Position numbers and translations under genes: made by a program. The notes under the pieces are model-generated. The model searched no databases and was not told the origin of the DNA. It saw only the letters and a program-made list of their open reading frames with translations. Of a stretch of DNA of 64,000 bases, positions 12,505 through 23,965 are shown one piece after another. The DNA lies in NCBI GenBank assembly GCA_015178975.1, contig WHVD01000119.1, forward strand, positions 62,001 through 126,000, read 5' to 3'. Numbering within the stretch: the first letter of the stretch is position 1; each line of letters opens with the position of its first letter. The DNA is from Hysterangium stoloniferum (Eukaryota; Basidiomycota; Agaricomycetes; Hysterangiales; Hysterangiaceae).

Positions 12505-14169
12505 TGTCAGATAATTACCAGAAAGGTATGGTACGGGCTGAATGGACTTGGCTTCAGCTTATAGGCTGCGCCCTCATACACTCATTCAGGTGTCCATATT
12601 TCGAGCTGACAGAATGCATACAGGAAGATGTAGATTCCGGAGTTCCTGTGGGAGTTCCGGGAATCAAGTGTGCAGACAGACAAGAGGACTAGAGACTGGA
12701 TCAGGATGGAGGGTCAAACTTGTTTGGGGGAAAACTTGTTTGAGATTGAAACTGGATTCTAAGTACATGAAAGTAGCAGACTTATATAGACTTTGAAATG
12801 TAATAATACCAAATCCGGTATTAATAAGGGGCAGAACTATTAAACATAAAATGAAACAAGTAAATACTAAACTGGGAATTAGGGACAGAACAGAACGGGA
12901 GCAGAGAACGAATCATGACAGGTCATTTAACCATAACTGGAGTGGGGCTCAGTTAGAGGGGTTCCAGAAGTCTGGTCGGAGTCTGGTGACTTGGTGCACA
13001 AGATAGTGTCAGGTTGTTAGGATACGTACAGGGCGGGTTTCCGGAGAAACCCCCGGAATATCTGGTAGGACTTGGCTTCAGCTTATAGGCTGCACCCTCG
13101 CTAGATCATGTGGTCCAATTTCAGACGGACAGATGGGAATCCCGGGGAGTCCGGGAAGGGGTCATGGTCGAGGGGTCGTAGGTCGGAGGTTGTGGGTCGT
13201 GAGTCGAGATTAGTGAGAGAGATAGATGTGCCGGAGCCTGTGGGCTCCGACTAGTGCGAGCAGGGTGATTCAAGTAGGGTTTTAGAGTGGAAAATGTATT
13301 AGATTACTGGGGGGAATCTAAGCTGATTTTCTGACTGGATTGTATGTACAACATCTGCCAGTTTAAATAGACCATGGAGTGAATGTCATACCGAATCCAG
13401 TAATAATGAAATGAAATGAGCAAAACATAAAACGGGAATAGTAAACACCAATTTGGTGTTAGGAATGGGATGGAACGGAGCAGAGTCCAAATAGTGACAA
13501 ATCATAAACCATAACAGGAAACGGAGCGGGAGTGGAGTCTGAATCATGACAGGTCATTTGACTAAAACAGGAATGGGGCTTGGTTAGAGGGATGACGGGT
13601 TTTCTGAGCAGGGTCCAGTGACTGATGCACGGGATGAGGTCGGCAATAGACATAGACGGAGTCCGGTGGGTTTTCCAGTGACTGAAACACAACGTAATGA
13701 AGACGAATGTAGACGAGTCTGATGTACGGAGTCCGGTGGGAATTCCGGTGAACTGATAATGGGTGCGTATAGGGTGCGGGTGCGTATAAGTTAGTGCCTG
13801 GAGTCTGGCAGGATTTCCGGTCATAACACAGGTATAGATAGGTTTGATGTGCAGGAGGTCCAGCAGAGTCCGGTGGGTTTTCTGATGACTGGTGTGTGAG
13901 ATGCAGAGACAGATCATAACAGGAGTGGGGTTCTATGCTCTGTTATAGGGGTTCCAGGAGTCCGGTTGGAGTCCAGTGACTGGTACATAAGACACAGAGT
14001 GTCGGGTGTATATAGGGTGGAGTCCAGAGTCCGAGAGAGTCAGGCATAAACAAGTTGACGTGCAGGCTCTGGCAGGAACTCCAGTTGTAACTATACAATA
14101 TAGAGGGTCGGGAGTATGTAGGATGGGGTCCGGGGGCCCAGAAGCTGGCGGGTTTTCCAGTTCCTGACA
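12505..14169 (-). mobile_element. LTR of family A2, split by a family A solo LTR
   Basis: The two parts 12505-13014 and 13834-14169 belong to one LTR related to but distinct from family A. They share the ggcttcagcttat block (12550-12562), the aggtcattt and ggggctcagtt stretches, and a TG...CA-like outline. The boundaries are approximate and I found no target duplication for the outer LTR. The orientation given is the inferred sense of the parent element, by analogy with the LTR at 48643-49186. Confidence 0.65.
13015..13828 (-). mobile_element. Solo LTR, family A (Ty3/gypsy-type)
   Basis: An 814-bp unit begins tgttagg and ends ataaca, and is flanked by a perfect 5-bp target duplication, caggt (13010-13014 and 13829-13833). 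It is inserted in the A2 LTR. It keeps many CpG sites and contains the shared ggcttcagcttat block at 13074-13086. It is a solo LTR left by recombination between the two LTRs of a full element. Confidence 0.9.
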
Positions 14170-14239
14170 ATAAGGTAAGTAGCATAAATTGATGTGGACA
14201 GTTTTATAGTGATGAAAGTAGGTTTCAGATTATGTAGAT

Positions 14240-14960
14240 TTACCATGATAGACTACTCCCCTCTATGCTGGTGCTGATCTCCTTGATCTCACAGGAGTTC
14301 TATAAAAAGTTAGATGATCAACCCAAGCTGAAACAAGGCCTTAAACTATGTCTTATTCATCTTACAGGCAATGTCAAGGCATTAGAATATATTAAGATTT
14401 TGGTTTACCTCAAGGACAATGAATGAATGCTATTGCAATTCACTGTGGAAACATATATTGTTCATGAAATGATTGTCCTGATCCTTTTAGGGGAAGATTT
14501 CCATGTCAACTATGAAATAGGAATGCTCAGACCAGCCATTGGGTTTGCAATTGATTCTCCCAAGAAGGTCAGGGTTTATCCCTGCTATTTCCTTAAAGGA
14601 ATTGCAACCTTTAACTTTCTCAGTCCATAAGACTCCCTCTGAGAGTAACTTGACTAGCCAATTGACTCTAACTTTGAAGCCAGATAAAGGAGTGTACACT
14701 GATAGAGTCACATGAGCATTAGAGGACTACACTATATATGAACCAGAATCCATTAGGTTAATACATATTTACACTGAGGATTTAATCAGTGATGAATGGA
14801 TCATTGAAGGAGTTATTCTGCAAAACAACAATGGTACCATACTAACTGCCTCCACTCCCATCATTTCAAAGGATAACACTGTTCTTTTAAGAGCAACCCC
14901 TGCTGCCTGTGGTACTCATACTAGGCTAGCAGGGGGGAATCCAAAGCTGTATTAGAAATG
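14240..14960 (+). mobile_element. Ty3/gypsy relic, protease region
   Basis: Plus-strand peptides such as VHEMIVLILLGEDFHVNYEIG (14463-14525) match the retropepsin-to-RT linker type seen in fungal gypsy polyproteins. The fossil is CpG-poor and much broken. Its far end runs into the repeat at 14886-15110. Confidence 0.55.
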
Positions 14961-15110
14961 ATATATATATATATATATACAAACAGTTGTCTAACTCACC
15001 TAGCAGGAGGAAAACCAAAGAGAAATTGTCTAAGGACTCCCCCCTGCAAGGTGTGGCCCATAGGCACCCAGTAGTCTAAAAATAACTCTACCTACTGTAA
15101 TAGGGAACAA
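14886..15110 (+). repeat. Inverted dispersed repeat, copy 1
   Basis: This ~225-bp stretch (core: gctagcagg ... ctaactcacctagcagg ... gcaaggtgtggcccataggcaccc) is matched in reverse complement by 18990-19215. It contains a (TA)n tract at 14960-14979. I do not know the family. The paired gctagcagg/cctgctagg motifs suggest internal sequence of a degraded retroelement. Confidence 0.6.
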
Positions 15111-15858
15111 GGATCCTTCTACCAGAGAAACATGGGCACTACAAGCCTCTGGAGGCTCCCCAAACATCAGGCTACTAAAGCATGATTCTAGAGTTAGTCA
15201 CCTACTCCTCAGAGGTATTAGCAGGAGCAACTGATAACCATAATGAAAGGGAAGGTGATGGGAAGAAATAGGAAGGCCCAACATGGGACCAGAAGGTCTG
15301 GAAAGGGACCATCAGACTTGAAAAGCAGAGGGGTTGGGCTGTGGACTCAGGGGAGGCTTCAATAAGATGAGGAAATCATGGTTTGGAGGAATTGATGATG
15401 TTCTTGAGGGAGTCAGGATTTGTAACAATGCTACTCAGGGGCTGAACAGAGGGTCCACTTACATACAGTCCCATCTTTAACTAACCCTTCACTAGTCTCT
15501 TGTACTATTAGGCAAGGAGAGGCTGTGGTCTAATTCATGATGCAAAATACTGGGTGCAGAAGCCCAGATCACTAGCTGAAGGGAAGGAAATGGAATCAAT
15601 GGCTACAAAAATTGCACATCTTATAGAGACTCTCTTGAAGTTAGAAGAGGATTGTACCTCTACATTCAAGCAACCAGTACTGAGCTCCAAAAATGACTCA
15701 ATAGATGATTTCAGTCTAAGACTGCTAAACTCACAACTAATGAGGAATTCAGTGCTGAGGATCTTCATGAGTTAGTCAACTTGGGGCCATGTCACAAACA
15801 TAACTGTCATGAATGTATAAGCTCAAATTTTGATAATATTCAATTTAACTTTCTTCAA
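15111..15858. other. Degraded repeat DNA, possible gag-like remnant
   Basis: The frame 15554-15775 (plus) encodes a short helical, charged peptide with no recognised domain. It lies between retroelement relics, so I treat it as possible retroelement remnant only. Confidence 0.3.
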
Positions 15859-15863
15859 CATTC

Positions 15864-16680
15864 TGTTACAACCAGAAAACCCATCAGACTCCGGGCACTA
15901 CTCTATATGCACCTGCACCCTATACACACCAGTTATCAGTTTACCGGAATACCTGCCAGAACCCAGATGTCAGATCTGTCCTTGCCCAACCTTTGTTACT
16001 TCATGTATCAGTCACCGGAATACCCATGCACATTGTACCTGTCTATCTCCGACCCTGTCCCATGCATCAGTCACCGGACCCTGCTTGGAAAACCCGACAG
16101 CTCTCTAACTGAGCCCCATTCCCATTATGGTCAAATGACCTGTCATGTTTCAGACTCTGCTCCCACTCCATTCCTGTTATGGTTTAATGACCTGTCATGT
16201 TTCAGACTCTGCTCTGCCCCATTCCATTCCTAACACCAAATTTGGTATTTACTTATCTTGTTTCATATTTACTAGTTTGGATTTCATTATTACTGGATTT
16301 GGTATGACATACATTCCACAGTCTATATAGCCTGGCAGATGTTGTATGTACATACAATCCAGTCAGAAAATCAGCTTAGATTCTCCCCAGTAATCTCAGT
16401 ACATTTTCCACTCTAATCTCCTCTTTGAAACACACCACTATTTACCTTGTTGGGGCCCACAGGCTCCAACCTATCTAATACTCAACCTCTGACTCATCAG
16501 CACCTGACCCCTCAACCTCCACAGGATTCCTGCAGTCAACTCTCTGACCTCTCAACCCACCAACTACTCCTGGACTCCCTGGGATTCCCATCCACCCATC
16601 TGAAATTGGACAACACAATCTTGTGAGGGCACAGCCTATAAACTGAAGCCAAGTCCTACCAGCTTTCCCACAGGTTTCTC
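15864..16680 (+). mobile_element. LTR, family A, old copy
   Basis: Begins tgttacaacc and follows the reverse complement of the 13015-13828 LTR over its length, including the ataaactgaagcc block (16638-16650). It is CpG-depleted compared with the younger copies and its last ~25 bases differ from theirs. The pentamer cattc lies on both sides (15859-15863 and 16681-16685), a possible target duplication. Confidence 0.8.
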
Positions 16681-17843
16681 CATTCTGACTTGACTTCTGA
16701 CTTGACTATTCTTCGACAATCTCAAATATCTTTGACTTGTCTCAGTTTGATATCATTGATGACTTCACTCTGATATCATATTATCATCATAGGTAAAAGA
16801 TATATAGTATAAAAGGGCAATGATAGGAGCAAGGGAAGTCAATCAGAAAACGTGTACCATAATTATATTATTAACTGTATTATATAATCATCAAACTTTT
16901 CCGAGACCTTCTTTGACTTACTGTAATTATTTGTGAACCTCTGTGTCCTATATTTGCCTCATGCTTTATCAACGGGACAAATTAATACTTCATCAAATGA
17001 GGCCTCTGTATTCAATATTGTTGAAAATTCTTTGATTGTTTATTCGACTTTATTGAGTAAAATCTGATTCATTTCACCATACCAACGGACATTCTACCTC
17101 CTCTTAGTTCAGTACTGATGTCCAAGCCTTCAAAGTTCATGGATGATTAGGACAGGTCAATGTCAGAGCTGCTGTTCCCTTAAAGGATGGTGCTCAACCA
17201 ATATCAGGCCTCACCAGTGAGTAGAAGGGTCATAGATGAACAGATGGATACCTGGTTTCAACAAGCATCATCAAACCTTCTAAGAGTACCTGGGGAGCTC
17301 TCACATTGATTGTCTATCACAATGGAAAGCCAAGGGTAGTTATTGACTACCAGAAAATTAATGCTCTCACAGTTCCAGATGAATTTCCACTACCATGCCA
17401 ATCTGAAATCATATGAGTGCTGTCTGGATTGAGTATCTTGTCATCATTGCCCTGACAGGGTTCACTTGGTTAGAAATGCTAGAAGAGGATAAACCCAAGA
17501 CTGCCTCACCAAGGATAATGGCAGTTCAGACAAATGCCACTCAGACTGAGAAATGGATCTCTGATCTTTCAATGAATAATGCAAACAGTTTTAGCTCCTT
17601 ACTTATAGCTTTTCTGCTTAGTTTACATCAATGAAATTGTCATCTTTTCAAAAATGTGGGATCAACATTTACAACACTTACTGTAGATCAGGTGTTGCAA
17701 GCCATAGCTTTTGCTGAAATCTCTCCATTATCTCCAAGGAAGTGTTACATCAGTTACAACTCAATCCACTAGTGGACAAATGGACCACCACTCAGACACA
17801 AACACAGACTTGTCACCAGAAGTGCCTGAACTCAGATGGATGG
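16681..17843 (+). mobile_element. Ty3/gypsy relic, reverse transcriptase region
   Basis: From about 17150 to 17760 the plus strand shows RT-like segments: a WGALTLIVYHNGKPRVVIDY stretch near 17285-17350, a TVPDEFPLP stretch, and further on VYINEIVIFSK-like sequence. The fossil is old, CpG-poor and has many breaks. The first part, 16690-17100, is unassigned AT-rich DNA. Confidence 0.7.
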
Positions 17844-18680
17844 CTGCTATTATAACTGGAAAACCTGCCAGACTCTCCGCACTACCCTATATGCACCTGC
17901 ACCCTACACACACCAGTTATTGGTTTACCGGAATACCCACTGGAACCCGGACATCAGACCTGTCCTTGCCCAACCTTCATTATCTCATGTACCAGTCACC
18001 AGAATACCTGCCCGGACCCCATGCATGTCATCCCTGTCTATCTCCAACCCTGTCCCACGCATCAGTCACTGAACCCACTTGGAAAACCTGACAGCTCTCT
18101 AACTGAGCCCCATTCTTGTTATGGTCAAATGACCTGTCACATTTTGGACTCCGCTCCTGCCCCGTTCCCATTATGGTCTAACAACCTGTCACATTTCAGA
18201 CTCTGCTCTGCTCCATTCTGTTCCTAACACCAAATTTGGTGTTTACTTATCTCATTTCATGATTACTAGTTTGGATTTCATTATTACTGGATTTGGTATG
18301 ACATATATTCCACAGTCTATATAGTCTGGCAGATGTTGTACATACAATCCAGTCAGAAAATCAGCTTAGATTCCCCCCAGTAATCTCAGTACATTTTCCG
18401 CTCTAATCTCCTCTTTGAAACACACTGCTATTTACCTCATTGGAGCCCACAGGCTCCAACCTATCTATTACTTGACCTCTGACTCATCACTGCCCGACCC
18501 CTTGACCTCCACAGGATTCCCACAGTCAACCCTCTGACCTCTCAACCCACCAACCACTCCCAGACTCTCTGGGATTCCCATCTGCCAGTCTGAAATTGGA
18601 TGACATGATTTTGTGAGGGTGCAGCCTATAAGCTGAAGCCAAGTCCTACTGGCCTTCCCACAGGTTTCTCCGGAAACCCT
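17844..18680 (+). mobile_element. LTR, family A, old copy
   Basis: Similar along its length to 15864-16680 and in the same orientation, with the ataagctgaagcc block at 18628-18640. CpG sites are largely lost. No target duplication is evident. It and the 15864 copy bracket the RT relic, but they need not be its two LTRs. Confidence 0.8.
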
Positions 18681-18989
18681 TCGATAAGCTCTGCATGCAC
18701 TCCTTAATAGTTGCATGGTAGACAGAACCGAAGCCATGGATAAAGACTACTATGGATACATTTAGGTACTTAGGCATCCAAACCACAGTTGCATGGATGT
18801 AGACATGGAGTCTGATTCAAGTCAATGTTATTATGTTGAAGATCAATAGAAGAAGGTTACTGTAACTTATATTCAAAACACATGTGGTGCTCATTGTTTG
18901 TTTTACTTTTACAAAAAAGAAATTATGGCATGAAGCCCCTGGTACTATAATACCAAAAGGCTTTGTGTCTGTGGAGAATAATAATCCTA
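18681..18989. other. Unassigned repeat DNA
   Basis: AT-rich, CpG-poor sequence between an LTR and an inverted repeat copy. No feature recognised. Confidence 0.4.
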
Positions 18990-19215
18990 AATAATGACTC
19001 AGTCATGGATATTATATAGTATATTGGACAGAGGTGTAGCTACTGGGTGCCTATGGGTCACACCTTGCAGGGGGAATTCCTTAGACTGTTTCTCTTTGGA
19101 TTCCCTCCTGCTAGGTGAGTTAGGTAGTTGTTTTGTAGATATATTAGTTCTAATATACCTTCAGATTCCCTCCTGCTAGCCTAGTGTGAATATTAGGTAG
19201 CAGGGGTTGCCCTTA
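18990..19215 (-). repeat. Inverted dispersed repeat, copy 2
   Basis: Reverse-complement match of 14886-15110: gggtgcctatgggtcacacc, cctgctaggtgagttag and cctgctagcctagtg all recur in mirrored order. The two copies are about 3.9 kb apart. Confidence 0.6.
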
Positions 19216-19318
19216 CAACAATGGGCTGATCATTAACAAGATGGTGTTTTCATTCTTAACACTCCTCACCATAGTGCATCCAATACATTCCCCTCACTGC
19301 TGTAACACTTTAGCAGTG

Positions 19319-20040
19319 TGTTACGACCGTGTCGCAACCCTATCAGTCCCGAGGTTATCGCCACTTGTCAACGTTTCAAGTCATCCTCTCGGAAACCATC
19401 GGTCCCGAAGCTGACGAATGTTTTCGCGAAGATCAAACTCTGTTTACGCCCACGTCAAAATAACTCGTATTGTCTGGTCAAACTTTGATACGTCCCCTTT
19501 ATTATGTTGATCCGTCCAATCTTATGTTTCGCATATGTCTATCTATATTTGTAGTCCTTGAACTATTTCCTTTTATCGTAATCCCGCTCTCGGTTATCAT
19601 CGGCCTCCGAACTAATCATAAACTTCCCGTTCCTAGTCAAGCTTATTGTTAATACCGTGTTCTGCCCTTCTCCCCATTAGTATTTTCCAGACGCCTGTTA
19701 CTTGTATATGAACCTGCTGTAGTTGTAGTCACTAGGCAATCAGAATATCGACTCAGAATACCCTCATACACCTGTATCAGTCTCATACTAAGAATCCCCC
19801 CATCCGCCTTCGCGTGCGCTCACCCACTCCCGGCCCCGACCCCTTGGCCCGACGCTTGACTTGTCCTTCAATTCCGATCGGTATCACGCCGAAAGGTACT
19901 CATTAGGATTAGTCTTCACCCGCCCGAAATTTAAGGACATCCTACGGATATTTGCGAGGGCGCAGCACATAAGCTGAAGCCAAGTCCTTCCAATCGGTCC
20001 CTGTCGGCCACCGACATTAGTCAGTTTTCAGTTCTTAACA
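19319..20040 (+). mobile_element. Solo LTR, family B
   Basis: A 722-bp unit starting tgttacgacc and ending cttaaca, with perfect 5-bp target duplication cagtg (19314-19318 and 20041-20045). CpG-rich against CpG-poor surroundings, so it is relatively young. It carries the ataagctgaagcc block at 19969-19981. No internal element sequence lies beside it. Confidence 0.92.
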
Positions 20041-20045
20041 CAGTG

Positions 20046-21630
20046 GCATTACTGCCACAGTGAATTATAGTCATATTGAGGTTGTAATTGTTGAATCCAT
20101 TAAGGATGCTAATGGATGCTTACAGGGACTTCAGATCTGAAATGGCTCCACTAAGAGTCTCTCGAGTTATTGGAACCAAGGATCTTTTCAGTGTATGTGA
20201 TATATGTGTCTTCCTCTGAGCATGTGGAGAACAAAAGGGACTTTATATTTGGTGAGCAGCTGGAACAAAGGAGAATTTAATCAGTTATGGGTTGCCTACC
20301 AGATACTATATTGTTTTCTAATTCTGGCAAATTAAGGGATGTGTATTGGATTTTAAATTGACTGAATAGACACATGTTCCATGTGATGTTATATCTTGCA
20401 GCCACATCCAGCAGTTTTGTGAATTTTGAATTATATTGTGCTCTGTTCAATCACAGGAAAGATAAAGAGATACAGAATCCCACTAGACTATACAAATTTG
20501 AAAGAGTTTATATTTAGCAATATGGTAGATGCTTAAAAATGGTATGTACACCTGATCACCTTCCACCCACATTTTGGATCCTTACACAACTTTAACTCCT
20601 ATAAGGCAATGAATGAACATGGAGTCTATATAAAATAAGTCTCTACTAAGGATCAGAATTTTAGAGCGGGTTTCTTTTCCGATGTGTGTCTCATAGGAGG
20701 CGGGGGGAGAAAGTAAGTACATGAGTGGTAAGCTACTTACCTGTGAATTGATGATGGTAATCAGCCTTACTCGGTTGGTAGCAGACAGGACAAGACTAAG
20801 TTTTCTGGACAGTAGTGCTCGGTATTGTGTGAATACACGATGTAAAAGAGTAGATGTGGCGTGACGCCGAAGTAGAAGTACTAGAGATGGGAAATTTATA
20901 AGAAACGATCTTGATACCTTCAGAGCCACATATTTTGGCTATAAAATCTTTGGGTAGGAGAAATCTCGGTCGGGGGCAGTAGCCTGTACTAGGGCTTAAG
21001 GTGGAACGCACCTGCACCGAAAATACGTCCAAGACAACAATCTATACGAGATGCAACCGATAGCACCCAAACAACTTACTGTACAACCAATTGACGATAC
21101 CTCTCAGGAGCGGTAGCAACATATAATCCCTAGTAAGAGGATTTTTTCGAAATCTCTTTGCACGATCAGAGCCTGGCACCATATCTGTTCATTTAAAGCG
21201 TTTTCCAACTTCTCTCTGACAGCCTCTGCGACATAAAATAGAGAATCGCAAATAATTGTTGAAGCGGGGGGTATCCTTAAGATAGTACACGGGGCTCCAC
21301 TGGATTAGGCATATTTGTGATCTAAAAAATTGAAGGACTGTTTTAGCTCTGTTATTAATCTGAGGAACGATTTAGATGCATTCTTGGAAGGTGTTACCTT
21401 CAAGCTGCGTGGACCATCAGAGCACTAATAGTAGCACTTGCGCCAAATAGACAAAAAAGTGAAAAATGAAAGGAATTCCCTGGAATATAATAAATTCCAC
21501 ATATATATAATATCGTCCAAAGCCATGGCAAAGCGCGCATACTTCAAACACCTCTATAGATACCTCAACTGTTATACTCAACTTCCCGGGGCAAGGGGCA
21601 CTTCCATTCCTCAAAAAAATAGCTCTTAAT
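20046..21630. other. Repeat relics, then unassigned spacer
   Basis: 20046-20580 is CpG-poor old repeat DNA. From ~20580 CpG returns and the sequence looks single-copy. Short frames such as 20582-20929 (minus) show no known domain. I see no supported gene before the deaminase stop codon at 21631. Confidence 0.45.
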
Positions 21631-23448
21631 TTACATGTGTATCACGCGAGTTGTAGTATCAAACTTCTGACCACCAACGAGCCTCCCGTGAACGTATACA
21701 GCTGACACATTCCGATCATCGCCGCAGAAGAAGAACTTCTCCAGGAAATCCTCCAGCTCCGCATTACGATCTGGAGCACCATCCATCGACTCGTCATCCC
21801 ACCAAACATTAGGGTTTCCTGTTTCAGGGAGCAGATTGATTAGCAAGGCGTCAAACGCTTTCCCTGGTGAAATTGACCCCGTTAGGTCTTCGATACTACA
21901 CAATTGGGCCCCTCCCAGAGTGGCCATATGAAGCAACGCGGTATTAGGGAGAGGGCGCCCAGTGAAACCATAAGTTGTGGATTGGCCGTCGGGTCCATTG
22001 AGCTGGACGATCTCTTTGGGTGTCGAAATGGCCTGGGACGCGACGATTTTAGACGCGATACTGGCATGTTGTATAGCCGTGATTAAGGAAGGAGAATAAC
22101 CGCCCGAAACATCGGTTCCCAGACCAACCTAATTGGATCTATATTTAACATATTTGTAGGAGCTAATTGTGGGATATCCACATACTTTGATACCCTTGTC
22201 GAGCCATTCGCCGACCCTTGCTATGCCAGACCTAAGATTGAAGTTACTGGTCGGACAATGGCTTAACCCTGCCCCTGTCTTCTTAATCAGTGCTGTCTCT
22301 TCCTCAGTGAGCTGGCAGCCGTGCGCCAGAATAGTCGCGGGCCCTAAAATGCCATGATCGTCATAAATATGCGTATACGACGCACTTGACGGATATAAAG
22401 AGCGCGTGAACTCAACCTCAGCTTTGTTTTCGGAGACATGAGTCTGGACAAGGAGGGGAGTGGTCGTTGTCGAGAATTCCCCGACAAGGTTACCAAGGCC
22501 ACCCAACAGTTCACTTGTACAAGTGATCGCAAATCTCGGGGTTAAAATAGGTCGAACGAGGGGTGATTTCAGAGATGCAATGTAGGATATAATTTGTCGG
22601 GAATGTTCAATAGATTTCGAGGCGTCGAGACCCTTCAGATAGGATTCTGGGGCATTACGGTCCATATTGCAATTCTTTATGGATGTAAGTGGACAATGTA
22701 GTGGAGGGAGGGAGTACGTACACCAATAAATGCTCGTTGCCCTTCAAACAAATGATTAATAACTGCGAATATGATGATGCGGAAAGATAAATTACCACAC
22801 GCAACAACAGCTTTAGCCAAAACTTCCGTTCCGACAACATGAGCAGAGCTAAAATAGCAACACGTGGTTGTCTACAGGATTGTTGAATATTTAAGCATGC
22901 TGTGAACTGTCGAGACAGTCAAGATCCACCCACCCCACAATCTAGTAGCTTTCTGACAACCTTTGTATATACCTTTTCCGCAAATTGTCTGTCTCCAAAC
23001 TTGGATTCAGTTGGAAAGGTGAGATTGGACAGCCAACCCAATAATTCATATTGACCACCTCTGAAAAAGAATCAGAATGAGAATTTGAAAGACGTGCCAA
23101 GGAGAGATTCATCACCTTCCAATATTAGGAAACTGGGGGGCGTGCTAGTTACTCTGATAATGAGAATCGTATAATTCAGAGATATCGTCGGCGTACTGTA
23201 TGAGTGTCGATTAAACCAGGCATTAAAAATTGCCCTCGTCGAAGCTTGATCGCTGGGACACCCTGTAAGCCTTTGGACACTAGTATGTCTTCTCTAAGAT
23301 TATCCGTAGTAACTGCTTCTTCCATCCACTGGATAGTACCACCCTGGACGAAGACCAGAGCATCAGGTATAAATCTCGCATAGTGAATGGTTTCTGGTGT
23401 GATAACTGCCCCGTGAAAAAGTAAGGAAGTTGCCTCTGGTTGAGCCAT
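21631..23448 (-). CDS. GUD1: Guanine deaminase (amidohydrolase family)
   Basis: Guanine deaminase hydrolyses guanine to xanthine and ammonia in the cytosol, feeding purine salvage and catabolism. Seven exons on the minus strand: 23448-23197, 23144-23116, 23060-22934, 22871-22796, 22741-22722, 22674-22186 and 22128-21631. All six introns are GT-AG, 47-62 bp, and the phases fit throughout, giving 496 residues, near the usual length. Metal-binding motifs are in order: PGLIDTHTHAPQ (HxH), then VQTHVSE, ILAHGCQL, and SHCPTSNFNLRSG followed by VGLGTDVSGGYSPS with the catalytic Asp. The NCNMDRNAPESY segment is also typical of this enzyme rather than other amidohydrolases. An in-frame Met lies 26 codons upstream (23526), but the chosen Met gives the usual N-terminus. 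The neighbouring carboxypeptidase is on the same strand, about 0.5 kb upstream. The gene appears intact. The symbol follows the yeast orthologue. Confidence 0.95.
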
Positions 23449-23965
23449 TATATTAAGGATTGTCGTTAAAAAGGGGGTGAAAGAGAGTTGTATTTGATTT
23501 AGAGCTGGTATTTGTACAAGAGTCAATAGGAGCTGACCAATCTCCTGCTATTTATTGGCTCGGCGACTCTTGTGCCAGCGCTTCTAAGATTTGACCTCTG
23601 CACAGACCTCAAGCCACTTGGAAGGAGACATGAAGTTGGTTTAAGTCAATCCTGGATTTTCCTGATGCCTACCTAACATAATATATATTAGTTGCAAATA
23701 CTCTCTAATACTATTTGATTAAATATTGAAAGAGACAAGAGTCTTGGGACAACAACTATCCTGGCACGTGCTATGGATACCGGCCTAGAACTCAAACGAT
23801 CCGTTAAGTAGCCATAAGCGCCCATTGTGACTACTTAAGGTCCAGAACTTTCCCGTGAGAAACCTCAGTGCCTTAGTTATAAAGTATTTGCCAATACCCG
23901 GATAAAGAAATACCCATCTCGCATAGTTAATTGCATCGCTCGATAATTACAGTGACTGGGATCCC
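23449..23965. promoter_or_regulatory. Intergenic spacer upstream of guanine deaminase
   Basis: 517 bp between the carboxypeptidase stop and the deaminase start, both minus strand. It must contain the 3' end of one gene and the promoter of the other. I could not identify a specific element. Confidence 0.4.

Noticed and set aside
14960-14979. (TA)n, (CA)n and (AACAG)n tracts as possible CRISPR or regulatory arrays.
   Set aside because: Simple microsatellites without spacers. The window shows no CRISPR-like array and a eukaryotic setting.
20582-20929. 115-codon minus-strand frame near LTR B as a gene.
   Set aside because: No domain, no exon partners and low-complexity Leu/Ser-rich sequence.
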